Below are positions 10,899 to 21,087 of a stretch of 64,000 nt of DNA, in pieces; within the stretch, counting starts at the first letter, position 1; each line of letters starts with the position of its first letter. The DNA comes from Brachionus plicatilis. Its lineage: Eukaryota; Rotifera; Eurotatoria; Ploima; Brachionidae. The DNA is taken from positions 586,688 to 650,687 of the forward strand of contig QEOQ01000359.1 in assembly GCA_010279815.1 (NCBI GenBank). Direction: 5' to 3'. The notes beneath the pieces were generated by a model, which did not search any database, was not told the DNA's origin, and saw nothing but the letters and a program-made list of their open reading frames with translations. The position numbers and the translations under genes were made by a program.

Positions 10899-11859
10899 TT
10901 TATTCCGTAATATTACTCAAAAATAGATAAAGATCCAAAAACATATGTTTCACCATTGTCAACTCAAACCGTAAATACAAATAAACATAAGCCAACTAAT
11001 CGAAACCCTCTTAAGTTTAATTATTAATATTTTTTTAATTTCGAATTTAATTCTTTAATTTTTTAAGTTTATTGCAAAATAAATTCGAAATTATTCTAAG
11101 AATATAATCAAAGTTTTGCGCTTACTCTTAGTTTAAATTTTTGACACAAGTCAAGTGCAAGTCAGTACTTTTACTTGTTTCAAAAATTAGAAAATAATCA
11201 ATTCAATAATTTTACTAATTTTTAAAACAGAATTAAAATATATAAAATAAATTACAAGTCTTGAATTTTTTATTCAGGAAAAAATATAATTTTAAGTCAA
11301 AGTCCAGACTTAACTTTGACTTCATGACTTTGACTTTTGACCAACTCTGAATAAAATCAAATTTTTGCGCTTACTCTTAGTTTAAAGTCAGACGTCAAGG
11401 TTTATTCTAAAAAAAAATTAAAAAAATTTTATAGCATGGTTTCGATGATATTAGTTCCGTATGGAATAAACCCAAATTTTGACAATGTTCCAAGAGTAAT
11501 GGTCACGAGTTTAAGGTATATATAATAATAAATTTTTACCATCTTTACAAGAAAAATTTAAATTTCTCAATCACCAACAACCAAAAATTGTAAGACAACA
11601 TTTTGTCCATTGCTAATTTTCCAATACTGACTAAAAGTGCACAAAATTTTTTCTCAACAAAAAAAATCATGTTGCATTCACAAATTTTATTAATAAATAC
11701 ATTCATCAACAACAAAAAAAAGAAAGAAAAAAAAAAAGAATTAATTAGTTAGTCCTTTTTAGAACGGTAAAAAAAAATTCACATAATTTCCCAACCAAAA
11801 CCAATTAGCAGGACCATTGTAAACAAAAAAGCAGCACACAGTTCCAGGCTTGATACAAA

Positions 11860-13074
11860 ATGAGCAAAGGTTCGAACAGCACTCGCAGGATAAAACTGGA
11901 CGACATTGAGCAACTTGAGTTCGAGACCAGCGAAGATGTGCAAGTGATTCCGTCATTTGACCGCATGAAGCTCAAAGAAGAGCTGCTTAGGGGCGTCTAC
12001 GGCTACGGCTTTGAGAAGCCATCGGCCATCCAACAACGGGCCATAGTGCCGATCGTATCGGGCCGTGACGTCATAGCCCAGTCGCAGTCAGGCACCGGCA
12101 AAACGGCCACATTCGCCATCTCAACGCTCCAAATGATAGACACCCTGCTGAGGGAAACACAGGCTCTGGTGCTGTCGCCAACGCGCGAGCTAGCCGTGCA
12201 GATCCAGCAAGTTGTATTGGCGCTGGGCGACTTCATGAATGTGCAGTGTCACGCTTGCATCGGCGGAACCAGTCTGGGAGACGACATCAAAAAGCTGGAC
12301 TATGGGCAGCACATTGTGTCGGGCACGCCGGGCCGAGTCATTGACATGATTCATCGGCGCCACTTGAAGACCAGAAACATAAAGCTGCTGATTTTGGACG
12401 AGGCCGACGAAATGCTGAACAAAGGCTTCAAGGAGCAAATTTACGATGTGTACCGGTACTTGCCGCCCCAGACCCAGGTGGTGCTGATCAGCGCCACACT
12501 TCCGCACGCCATTCTCGAAATGACGTCAAAGTTCATGACAGACCCGATCAGAATTTTGGTCAAGCGTGACGAGCTCACCCTGGACGGCATCAAGCAATTT
12601 TTTGTCGCAGTCGAGAGGGAAGAGTGGAAGTTCGACACTTTGTGCGACTTGTATGACACGCTGACCATCACCCAAGCGGTCATATTCTGCAACACTAGAC
12701 GCAAGGTCGACTGGCTGACAGAGAAAATGCGCGATGTAAATTTTACTGTGTCCTCGATGCACGGAGACATGAAACAAGCGGAAAGAGATGCGATCATGAA
12801 AGAGTTCAGAAGTGGCATGAGCAGAGTGCTGATCACGACGGACGTGTGGGCCAGAGGCATCGACGTGCAGCAGGTGTCGCTGGTGATCAACTACGACTTG
12901 CCAAACAATCGCGAGCTTTACATTCACCGAATAGGCCGCTCGGGCCGCTTTGGCCGCAAGGGTGTCGCCATCAATTTTGTCATGAATGATGACATCAGAA
13001 TATTGAGAGACATTGAACAGTACTACAGCACTCAAATTGACGAAATGCCAATGAATGTGGCTGATCTTATTTGA
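11860..13074 (+). CDS. EIF4A3: Eukaryotic initiation factor 4A-III, exon junction complex DEAD-box helicase
   Basis: Single 404-residue ORF, close to the usual length (about 400-411). It matches EIF4A3 rather than the translation factors EIF4A1/2: [29 protein letters not shown] and the C-terminus [19 protein letters not shown] are EIF4A3-specific. DEAD-box motifs in order: Q-motif [10 protein letters not shown] (50-59), Walker A SQSGTGKT (75-82), PTREL (107-111), TPGR (156-159), DEAD (180-183), SAT (211-213), HRIGRSGR (356-363). All catalytic residues are present. The protein clamps spliced mRNA as the ATP-dependent core of the exon junction complex in the nucleus. The gene has no intron and is far richer in G+C than its surroundings. 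An AATAAA lies at about 13165, and a family C MITE lies in or just past the 3'UTR. The last 16 codons and the 3' flank are duplicated at 16892-17146. Confidence 0.96.
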   Translation: MSKGSNSTRRIKLDDIEQLEFETSEDVQVIPSFDRMKLKEELLRGVYGYGFEKPSAIQQRAIVPIVSGRDVIAQSQSGTGKTATFAISTLQMIDTLLRETQALVLSPTRELAVQIQQVVLALGDFMNVQCHACIGGTSLGDDIKKLDYGQHIVSGTPGRVIDMIHRRHLKTRNIKLLILDEADEMLNKGFKEQIYDVYRYLPPQTQVVLISATLPHAILEMTSKFMTDPIRILVKRDELTLDGIKQFFVAVEREEWKFDTLCDLYDTLTITQAVIFCNTRRKVDWLTEKMRDVNFTVSSMHGDMKQAERDAIMKEFRSGMSRVLITTDVWARGIDVQQVSLVINYDLPNNRELYIHRIGRSGRFGRKGVAINFVMNDDIRILRDIEQYYSTQIDEMPMNVADLI

Positions 13075-13229
13075 ACAACATTGGAATTTTAAATTCAATT
13101 TGAATTACGAACAAACTTGGAATGTTGTCGCTACTTTTGTTAATTAATTTGTTCTTTTTGTTTTTGAATAAAACTAATTGTTAGTTATTCTTTAGTTTAA
13201 ATAAAAAAAAAAAATTTGTTCATTTTAAA

Positions 13230-13584
13230 GGCATCTTGAAGTTTAGGATCAAAAAAATCAGATCAAATAGTCTTTTGTTTATAACTTTTGAATGGTACTT
13301 GATTAAATCCCTCTGCAAAATGCTAACTTAAGAAAAAGACATGCTAAATATTAGATAAGGCTCTGCAAAAACTCTTCAATTTTGCAGGAAAATGAACGTC
13401 ATTAAAAAGTATTTAATTCAGCTGCGCAATTTAATTGCAGAGTTTTTGCAGAGCATTATCTAATATTAAGCATTTTTTTTGCATTAGTTAGCATTTTGCA
13501 GAGAGATTTAATCAAGTACCATTCAAAAGTTATAAACAAAATACTATTTGATTTGATTTTTTTGATCCTAAACTTCAAGATGCC
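13230..13584. mobile_element. hAT-type MITE family C in EIF4A3 3' flank
   Basis: The inverted ends start GGCATCTTGAAGTTTAGGAT, the same family as 9927-10281. Flanks ATTTTAAA and ATTTTTAA differ only within A/T runs. The duplicated segment at 16892-17146 has the same flanking sequence without this insertion, so it works as an empty site. Confidence 0.92.
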
Positions 13585-13742
13585 ATTTTTAAAAGTAAAC
13601 GTGTTTAGTATTTATTTATTTATTTATTAATTCATGATAACTTCCATCAGGAGAAAAACAAAAAAATAAAAAATGATCTAGATGTTTTTCATAAAAGGAA
13701 AAAGAATAAAAAAATTTAATATTTTAAAACTAGAAAAGTCTG

Positions 13743-13787
13743 GCAAATTGAAGTTTGAGATCAAGATCAAAATGTAAATTGTAATCC
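13743..13787. repeat. MITE family A end fragment
   Basis: It begins GGCAAATTGAAGTTTGAGAT and matches the inverted right end of 35916-36438. It is cut off where the next element starts. Confidence 0.5.
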
Positions 13788-14453
13788 AGGTAAACCTGGG
13801 GGTTGTGAAGTTCATTTCAATTCGATCGATTCAATTCAGAAAAATTTGAATAACTTTTTTTCTATAAGGAATAATTTTAGTTCTGTAAAATGCTTAATGT
13901 TTTACCAACTTTGCTTAATCCGAAAATATATGTCTGCAAAAACTCTGCAATATACTTGCACAGTTGATTAGAATACTTTTTAATGGCGTGCAAAATGCAG
14001 AAAATTGCAGAGTATTTTGCAGACCTATTTTACTGCCTTAAGCAAATTTGCTTAAAATTAAGCATTTGGGTCAATCTAATTTTGTGATCCAATGTTCACA
14101 AGATTTGTGAACATTCAATGATCACTGGGTTCGTGATCTGCTCAAAATCACTAAACTGGTGATCCCAAAATTTGTGATCAATTGTAAATACGGCTAGATC
14201 ACCAAACTTAAAGCATGATCACACAACTAAATTAATGATCACAAAATTTAACAACTGATCACCAAATTTTTTATTTTATTCAAGAATATTTTTTGAAATA
14301 TATTTATTGATTCTAAGTTAAAGAATTTAAATTTAAATCCAGCTAAAATAAGGTCTTTGGTTTATGAAAAAGAGTCTTTAACTGAACCCAAATGTTCAGA
14401 TGAAACGGAATTGGCTGTCAAACAAGCGCTAAGTAAGCATGAAATGAACTCAG

Positions 14454-14522
14454 TGTCCAATTTGTAAAAAGATGTTTAAGAATGATAAAGGAGTAAAGTT
14501 ACACAAGTCGAAGATGCATTAA
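14454..14522 (+). pseudogene. Single C2H2 zinc-finger coding fragment in hAT element
   Basis: The frame encodes C-P-I-C, twelve residues, then H-x4-H and a stop, a complete C2H2 finger (Cys pair, Phe at position +4, His pair). Upstream codons are open for some 30 residues. It is probably the leftover DNA-binding end of the transposon's own protein; a captured host finger is possible. Confidence 0.55.
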
Positions 14523-14625
14523 ATTCATGTTTATTTTTTTTTTTACATTGATATTTTTATTTTACTTTTTTTGTCTAAAATTTAATTGATAACTAAATTG
14601 AATCATTGATCACTAAATCGAATCA

Positions 14626-14787
14626 ATGATCACTAAATTTACTTAAAGACCACATAATTCAATAAACTATTTAATTTAATTTTGTTGTTAACTTTTTTAA
14701 AAAAATATGATCACTAAATTTACTTAAAGACCACATAATTCAATAAACTATTTAATTTAATTTTGTTGTTAACTTTTTTAAAAAAAT
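14626..14787. repeat. 81-bp tandem repeat, two copies
   Basis: Both units begin ATGATCACTAAATTTACTTA, at 14626 and 14707. A partial third start is at 14788. They are nearly identical. Confidence 0.85.
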
Positions 14788-15003
14788 ATGATCACAAATT
14801 TTGTGATCACCAGTTTAGTGATCTTGAGGAGATCACGAACCCAGTGATCATTGAATGTTCACAAATCTTGTGAACATTGGATCACAAAATTAGATTGACC
14901 CAAGCATTTTATATAACTAAATTATCTCTCTTAGTAAAAAAGTTATTCAAGTTTTTCTGAATTGAGAAGATCGAATTGAAACGAACTTCACAACCCCCAG
15001 GTT

Positions 15004-15529
15004 GTGAAGTAAACCTGGTTAAGTCGAAATCAAAGTACGGTCGTAAAAAGTTTTGACTTATCCGTGTTTTGACCAGACTTTGTATAAAAGTCAGGAAAAA
15101 AAAGTCTTAACAAGTCAACAACAAATCAAAGTATGACTTGGACTTGAAAATATATAGTAAGATGGGGCAATTATTTAATGTGTGAATGGGGTGACAACTT
15201 TTAAATTTCGTTTTTTTCTAGCTGAAAACTAATAAATTTTCCTAAGATTTTATATTTTTTATATTTTTCAGGAGCCAAAATTTATAAAAAACGATCCTTT
15301 TTTCATTGATTATTTTATCTTAGCCTCCAAATTTAGACTCAAAAATTAATTTTGTCAAAAGGGGTGATTTTGGAACAAATTATGTATTTGGGAGAATTGG
15401 ACAAAGCTGGTGAATTTCATTTATTCCAAATTACCTATTTAGCATATAAGTTCCAAAGAGAATCAAGAACGTCACCCTAAAATTTGAATAAGATTGATAA
15501 AAAAATAACATGAGTTCTTTTTTGGTGTG
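15004..15529. other. AT-rich DNA with degraded repeat scraps
   Basis: 15060-15165 has AAGTC/GACTTG-rich sequence resembling family B MITE interiors. The rest shows nothing recognisable. Confidence 0.4.
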
Positions 15530-16540
15530 AATTTCAGGGGCAAAGGGGTTAATGGGGTATCACCTATTTATGCCAAAAACTCACCCGGTTAGCCCGCAAA
15601 TTCACCCGGTTGACCGGCAAATTCACCTGTTTAACCCATTTACCCGAAATTAATTAATTTCTTAAAAGAAACTTTTCTCAAAATAAAAAAGTAAATGAAA
15701 AGAGACTATGCTCAATCTTTAACTGAAGATGACGCACGTGCACAAACTGAAGAAAAAAACAGTAAAAAAAGAAAAAAAATTGATAAAAAAAACGAGAATT
15801 TAGAAAGTCTAACAACTAGGAGTGTTAATAAAAAAAAGCAAAATGAAATAGTTGATAATTCTATAATTTGTTTTATTTGTAAAATTAATTTCGATTTAGG
15901 TAATTCTAGCAAAAATAGTTGGCTAACATGTGAAAGTTGTACCAGTTGGTCGTGCTATAATTGTTTACCAATAGAGAATAAAAAAGATAAAACTATGGAA
16001 TTTTTAAGTGCAAAATGTAAAAATTTAAAATTTAAAATTTGTTTAAAAAAGTTATCTTTCTTTAAAATATTTAAAATAATTTAAATTAAGCTTCGTTAAT
16101 GTATAAAAACTCAAAATTTGCTAAAATTTGTTCCCGTTACGATAATTTATTTTTGTTAAGATTTTTGAAATTTCAAATAAATTTTTGTAAAAAAACTCTA
16201 TTTTTTTTTTAAAAAAGCAACTAAAATATAATTAATTTTTTCTTTTGTTTTAGAAAGTAGGGTTAAATAGTTGAAAAAACGGGGCAACCGGGTGAAAAAA
16301 CGGGGTAATTGGGTTAAAATTCGGCTAACCGGGTGAATTTTCGGGGTAAATGTACAAAGCAATGGGGCAAATGGGTTAACCCCATTAACCTAATTGCCCC
16401 TCACCCTATTAACCCCATGTACTAATGGGGTGACCCGAAAATTTCGGTCTAATTGGGTGAACGAATTTCGCATTTTTATGCAAAACTGTGTCGATAGACA
16501 AAAAATAAAAAAAATAGGTCACCCGGTTAGGCCATGTTAC
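15530..16540. mobile_element. Small transposon with GGGTGA/ACCCGG repeat arms and one ORF
   Basis: The left end (15530-15650) contains repeated CACCCGGTTAGCC and AAATTCACCCGGTT units. The right end (16255-16540) contains their complements (ACCGGGTGAAAAAACGGGG and relatives), so the arms are inverted relative to each other and internally repetitive. The ORF at 15695-16084 lies between. G-rich stretches such as GGGGTTAATGGGG contrast with the AT-rich background. Confidence 0.6.
15695..16084 (+). CDS. Transposon protein fragment with C-terminal PHD-like zinc motif
   Basis: 129 codons from an ATG. The N-terminal half is Lys/Glu/Asp-rich (a KKRKKIDKK nuclear-signal-like patch). Residues about 58-90 have a Cys cluster: CFICKINFDL, then WLTCESCTSWSCYNC. 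The spacing (CxxC, then CxxCxxWxCxxC) is like the zinc-binding tail found at the C-terminus of many invertebrate pogo/jerky-type transposases. No DDE catalytic region is present, so this is at most the tail of such a protein in a deleted element. The family call is an inference. Confidence 0.45.
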   Translation: MKRDYAQSLTEDDARAQTEEKNSKKRKKIDKKNENLESLTTRSVNKKKQNEIVDNSIICFICKINFDLGNSSKNSWLTCESCTSWSCYNCLPIENKKDKTMEFLSAKCKNLKFKICLKKLSFFKIFKII

Positions 16541-16556
16541 TATATTTAAAAAAAAA

Positions 16557-16878
16557 ACAAGTCATTAATTTTTTTATATCTTGATTTTTTATATTTTTAT
16601 ATATTATTTTATTCTTTTTATCTTGTTTAATTTATTTCGAAAATTTTTTTAAGCACAATTTAATTGTTTTTTATTTGTTTAAATTTCTTTTTCATTGAAA
16701 CATGATTTTTTAAACAATTCAGGTAATTGTCATATTATTTTTAAGTGAATTTTTTAATAAAAAACAATTAATTTGTGCTCAAAAAATTTTTAGAAATAAA
16801 TTACACAAGATAAAAAGAATAAAAAAATATATGAAAATATAAAAAATCAAGATATAAAAAAATTTATGACTTGTTTTT
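16557..16878. mobile_element. Palindromic MITE, about 320 bp
   Basis: The ends read ACAAGTCATTAATTTTTTTA and, at the right, the complement (AAAAAAATTTATGACTTGT), with pairing continuing through TATCTTGATTTTTTATAT and further toward the centre. It abuts the duplicated EIF4A3 tail at 16892. Confidence 0.8.
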
Positions 16879-16891
16879 ATTTAATTTTTGA

Positions 16892-17146
16892 ACAGCACTC
16901 AAATTGACGAAATGCCAATGAATGTGGCTGATCTTATTTGAACAACATTGGAATTTTAAATTCAATTTGAATTACGAACAAACTTGGAATGTTGTCGCTA
17001 CTTTTGTTAATTAATTTGTTCTTTTTGTTTTTGAATAAAACTAATTGTTAGTTATTCTTTAATTTAAATAAAAAAAAAAAATTTGTTCATTTTTTAAAAG
17101 TAAACGTGTTTAGTATTTATTTATTTATTTATTGATTCATGATAAC
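16892..17146 (+). pseudogene. Duplicated 3' end of EIF4A3 (last 16 codons plus 3' flank)
   Basis: Nearly identical to 13025-13641 minus the MITE at 13230-13584. It contains codons for [15 protein letters not shown], the stop, the AATAAA region and the ATTT microsatellite. Only the 3' end is present, so it cannot make a helicase. The copy begins abruptly next to the palindromic MITE at 16557-16878. The segment is 255 bp and carries the pre-insertion site for the MITE. Confidence 0.93.
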
Positions 17147-17274
17147 GGCTTATGCTAAAACACGGACCGCGGTCGGATGGTATAAGGGATTATCAAAAAA
17201 CTTCCGACCACCGACCATTTTGTAGAGAATTTAATGAACTTTTAACGCAAAATTATCAGTTGCACCATAAGACC

Positions 17275-18275
17275 CAGTGGCGTAGCCAGGATTTTTAAAA
17301 TGGTGTGGCGAGATTCAATTTTGTGGTCAAAATGGGGGAAGTGGGGTCCCGAGGGGGTCAAATAAAAAAATTTAAAATTTTTTTATAAAAATTTTTTATT
17401 TACAAATCGGATAGAAAATTTAGAAAGAGATAATACAAAACAATCGGTTGATTTGTGGTCATTTTTTCAATAATACATGAAATTGGGGTTTGATTGTTTT
17501 GTGTATTTTCCGAAGAAACAGACGTGATAGTTTTAATTTCAAAGAAATTTTCATTCGTTTCATTCACAAGACAAGAAGATGGCTCAATAGAAGGTGAAAT
17601 TTTGGTAATTGTAATAGATGATACATTTCTAATTGAGCCCGAAGGCAAGTCTGATGCTTGTGAAATAGACGAAACAAGAGGCGGAGTTTGACTAAAGACT
17701 TTAAAATTTAATTTAGCCTGTTTCATCTGAAAAAAATACAAAATTATTTCTCAAAAAATTTTGAATTTGAGCAGCATATTTGGAATAAAAAAATTTTTTA
17801 ATAGCTTTAAGGTCATAAGTATTTTTTTAAGAAATTTTTCAATAAATAGAGCTTAAAATTTTAATCACAATAATGGCAAAAAAGAAATCAATTTTTATAT
17901 TTTCAATTTTTATTCTCATTAAAATTTTTTATTCAATTTTCAATTGAAAAAATAATAAATTTTTGTTTTATTTTGGAGCAGAATTTTAAATATAAAAAAA
18001 ATTCGAATTTGTTTGTTCATATTTAACTTAAATTTGAAATTTGAAATGTTCATAATTAACTTAAATAAACACAAGATCTAAATATTTAATGTACAAAACA
18101 CTTTTAACCATAAAAATGAAAAACAGGAGGGGTTATATTATTTTAATTATTAATTCATGCAAGGTCAAGTTATTTATTTTAAAAAATAAATACAAGTTCA
18201 ATATGTATTCTCATATAAACTAAAAAAAATGGTGTGGCGGCCGCCACACTTCGCCTCAATGGCGCTACGCCACTG
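17275..18275 (-). mobile_element. 1001-bp hAT element, CAGTGGCGTAGC ends
   Basis: Inverted ends CAGTGGCGTAGCCAGG and GGCGCTACGCCACTG, with identical flanking octamers ATAAGACC (17267-17274 and 18276-18283). This is a textbook hAT insertion. The interior is mostly AT-rich noncoding, with one minus-strand frame at 17400-17741. It is probably an internally deleted, non-autonomous derivative. The sequence just outside (CGGTCGG... and CCGACCAC) is itself repeat-like, so the target was probably another old element. Confidence 0.95.
17400..17741 (-). pseudogene. hAT element internal ORF remnant
   Basis: A 113-codon frame, Ser/Thr/Ile-rich, with MKQAKLNFKVFSQTPP near its start. That short basic-hydrophobic opening resembles the N-termini of some hAT-type proteins, but no BED finger or catalytic domain is present. 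It ends in a hydrophobic run of AT-rich chance codons. Taken as the N-terminal stub left after internal deletion. Confidence 0.35.
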
Positions 18276-18283
18276 ATAAGACC

Positions 18284-18784
18284 TAGTTTTTGACTTGTAA
18301 AACTAGTAATAACTAGTAAAATCCTGAGTTGCTGTTAACGGACCATATGTTTTCAAGTAAATGATAAGACCTTGACCTTCCGACCACTAATTATATGAAA
18401 GAGAATTGACTTAGCATTATTGCATGAAAATAAATTGTCTCCTAGCTCTTTTTCTTAAAAGCTCATAGCTGAAAAACTAAAAAAAATAACTAATAATGTA
18501 TTTTTTTGGTAAAATTCTTTAATTTTAAAAAATTGAAAACTATATTGCATACCATTTTGTACAGAATTAAAATCTCTACATTCTTATATAAAAAATGAAT
18601 ATTTGTTTTGGAGCTCTCGGCCAAAATTTCTCTTAATTTATTTTTACTTTCAAACAAGCCATTTTTTTTTAAAAATTATTTATAGAAAAAATAACGGTCA
18701 GATGTTCAACTAAATTTAAAAAATTTTTGAAATTTGAAATTAAAAAATAAACATTCAAACTAATTAACATAATAATTTTGGGTA
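18284..18784. other. AT-rich DNA, no gene
   Basis: I see nothing beyond the continuation of the repeat into which the hAT element inserted and a putative 5' flank of the LINE that follows. Confidence 0.4.
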
Positions 18785-21060
18785 ATGACAGACAGCATTA
18801 TTGGTGACTTAGGTGGTGATATTCCTCAGGAAATTTATAATCTTGAGGACTGGGAATCCTTAGGAGCCGGACAGCATAGTTTGGCAACGAAAAAATTCCA
18901 CCACTATTTCAGAGTATTGTGTAATACTGTAAAAAAGCAAAAAGCTGAGATCAGACTTGTACAAAAGTCACAATAAAAAGTCTCAAAAAGTCATTAAAAA
19001 GTACAAAGTCAAGACTTGTACTTTTTAAATTTTTTCCAACAAGTCAAAGTCATGACTTGTACTTTTTAAATTTTTTCAAACAAGTCAAATTCAAGACTTT
19101 GACTTGACTTAAGACTTGTGACTTTTAAACAACTCTGGCTAAGATAGATGACTTGAAGAAAACTGTTGAGGATCTCAAACAAAAACAAGGTATCGATAAT
19201 GAGAAGTCAGGGATGTCATGGAGTGAACTAGTTAGTGGTGGTAAAATAAGGGAAGAATCCCGTGTGATACGAGCGAGTGTGACCAAAGTAGTAAGTGAAA
19301 TCAGAGAAATTGAGAATAATGTGGTATTTTCCGGAATCGGTGTGGAGGGAGAGGAGGAAGATAAGACGAAAGTGGATGAAGTTTTGAAAATCCTGAAAAT
19401 GGATAGATCAAGTGTTATAAGTCAGAGACGGATAAGTTGGAAAAAGAAAGACACCGACAACAGTGGTAAGACCATAGATAAAATTATAAGAATGCGAGGA
19501 ACCTAAGAGATTCTAGCTTTAAACATGTCTTTATCAATCCTGACAAGACATCTGATGAGAGAGAACTTGAATACAAACTACGGAAAGAAAGAAATGAAAG
19601 GAATGATAAATTACCCGAAGGAGACGGGAGGCACCGCTATGGTACAAAGAATTGTAGAAAGTTCTACTGGGGTATCCGCTTCAACAAGCTTAAGGAAATC
19701 TACATTGAGTGTTGATCACTCATGTAGTCAGGAGGAAGTGTCGATGAACAGAAAACTGAGCGTATCCTCAATTAGATTTTTTTATACAAATGCAACCTCA
19801 CTTGTCAACAAATGGGACGAGTTCAAGGCCCTCATCCACTCTGCTGCAATGCCGCACAACATATTGACTAACGACAAATCACTGTTGGCTTTAGATGGGT
19901 ACAACCATTTTATCAAGAACCGACTGGTCAGTCACGGAGGCGTAGCCATTTACGTTAGGAAGGATGGAGGAACTGGAGTTACCCAATGACGGTGAAATGA
20001 TATGATGCAATGTTACCCTGGACAAAGATTCCCTTGTTGTTGGCTGCATCTACAGGCCACCTCAATCATTTCACGACTCTAACCGAGCTATCCTCAAAGC
20101 CATCGCAAAGGCAAAAATCATGACCGACAGAAGGAATTCAGGACTTGTAATAGCTGGCGATTTTAACCACTCAGATATTAAATGGACCGATCTTGGTGCC
20201 ACATTCGGAACAAAAAAAGGCCGCAAGTCAAGCATTGAAATGGTAAATTGCCTCCTTGGGTACGAACTCTTTCAATTAGTCAATCAACCTACCTTTGGAA
20301 ACAACGTACTGGACCTGATCATCTCTAACGATCCTAGTCGAGTCTACCAGATCTTTCATTGTCCACCGATATCTTCGTCCAAGAAAAATCGACTGCACTG
20401 CACCTTGAACTTGGATTACCAACTTAAATCTAAAAATCACAGGTGGACAGGTTTAGCCAAGAGGAACTTCAACAAAGGTAATCATGAGCAGATTACCCAA
20501 ATCATGTCATCCCTGTCTCCCTTGGACAATGACCCAAATGAAGCGTTCACTTCACTACTGGACAAATATCAACAGGCACTGGAAACCAGCATCCCTATCA
20601 TCGAACCTTGCTCTATAAGAAAACAAAGACCGAAGTGACTAAGCAAGGAGGATCAAACACATGGCAAAAATTAAGTTAAACTATTCTGTCGAATCACAGC
20701 GGGTAACTTGTGTAATAGCGTCACTGAGGAGTAAAAAAAGGTCTGCAAAGATATAAAAATAGCTGTCAGGATAGCACGCCTCAATTTTGAATCCAACCTT
20801 GCTTCAAGGTGTAAAAAGGAACCCAAGCTACTTTACAGCTACATCAACAATCAGAAAATCTGCAAGGAATCAATTAGAATGATGAAAGATCCTAATGGCA
20901 CGATTACAACAGCAACCGAATCCATAGTGAACATTCTGAATGACCAGTTATGCACGGTTTTTCAGCACTCAATCAGAACCAATCCGAGGTGACTAGAGAT
21001 CCAGACATTACAACATAAGAGTCCAATGCTCAGTCAAACCTGAAGAGTTGTTCACAGTTA
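18785..21060 (+). pseudogene. Non-LTR retrotransposon (CR1-like) remnant: ORF1, endonuclease, start of RT linker
   Basis: ORF1 starts at 18785 and is split by a MITE at 18952-19137; the reading frame resumes right after it (DDLKKTVEDL, coiled-coil-like). A frameshift near 19500 moves it to another frame with an RNA-binding-like segment (FKHVFINPDKTS, KFYWGIRFNKL). ORF2 begins about 19740 with endonuclease pieces IRFFYTNATSLVNKW, GGVAIYVRK, GCIYRPPQS and LVIAGDFNHSDIKW. It continues to NQPTFGNNVLDLI, where the usual SDH motif is not intact. The stretch 20720-20990 is the linker before RT (LLYSYINNQKICKES). The palm of the RT is missing; the element stops at a family A MITE fragment. Several stops and frameshifts make it inactive. 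Confidence 0.85.
18952..19137. mobile_element. hAT MITE family B inserted in LINE ORF1
   Basis: It begins CAGACTTGTAC and ends ACTTTTAAACAACTCTG. Flanks GCTGAGAT (18944-18951) and GCTAAGAT (19138-19145) match at 7 of 8. Removing element plus one flank rejoins the ORF1 frame. The interior carries direct repeats of GACTTGTACTTTTTAAATTT. Confidence 0.88.
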
Positions 21061-21087
21061 GTAAGGTAATAAGGTCATTGTCAATAA

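Larger units (their letters stand above)
9305..11563. mobile_element. 2.2 kb long-inverted-repeat element with nested MITEs
   Basis: The outer arms match as reverse complements: 9305-9520 (TCTTGTAAAGATGGTAAAAA, then the TTGGGTTTATTCCATACGGA region) against 11340-11563. Matching continues inward between 10463-10530 and 11030-11110, and again near the centre (10840-10890 against 10950-11010). The left arm is interrupted by the hAT MITE at 9521-10461. The right arm holds a half-copy of the same MITE sequence at 11150-11350. The only frame inside is the small minus-strand ORF at 10701-10898. This is a foldback-type DNA element or a large palindrome made by inverted duplication. It ends about 300 bp upstream of EIF4A3. 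Confidence 0.7.
14068..14901. mobile_element. hAT element remnant nested in family D MITE
   Basis: The terminal inverted repeats of about 110 bp begin GGGTCAATCTAATTTTGTGA and are rich in GATCAC. Flanks AAGCATTT (14060-14067 and 14902-14909) are identical, an 8-bp duplication. Inside are a C2H2 zinc-finger coding scrap (14454-14522) and an 81-bp tandem repeat (14626-14787). Confidence 0.92.
13793..15003. mobile_element. Palindromic MITE family D (outer), carrying another MITE
   Basis: The outer ends, AACCTGGGGGTTGTGAAGTT and its complement, extend inward about 70 bp with good pairing. TAAACCTGG occurs at 13791-13799 and again at 15010-15018, possibly a target duplication. Interior motifs CTGCAAAAACTCTGC and TTAATGGCGTGCAAAATGC are shared with family C. 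The element is split by the hAT insertion at 14068-14901. Confidence 0.8.

Noticed and set aside
12003..13098. Four long minus-strand open frames (77-190 codons) opposite EIF4A3
   Set aside because: They are antisense shadows of a GC-rich coding sequence; none has recognisable domains.
14054..14910. GATCAC repeats considered as a CRISPR-like array
   Set aside because: Repeats are irregular, inverted at the two ends and bounded by an 8-bp target duplication; this is a hAT element in a eukaryotic genome.
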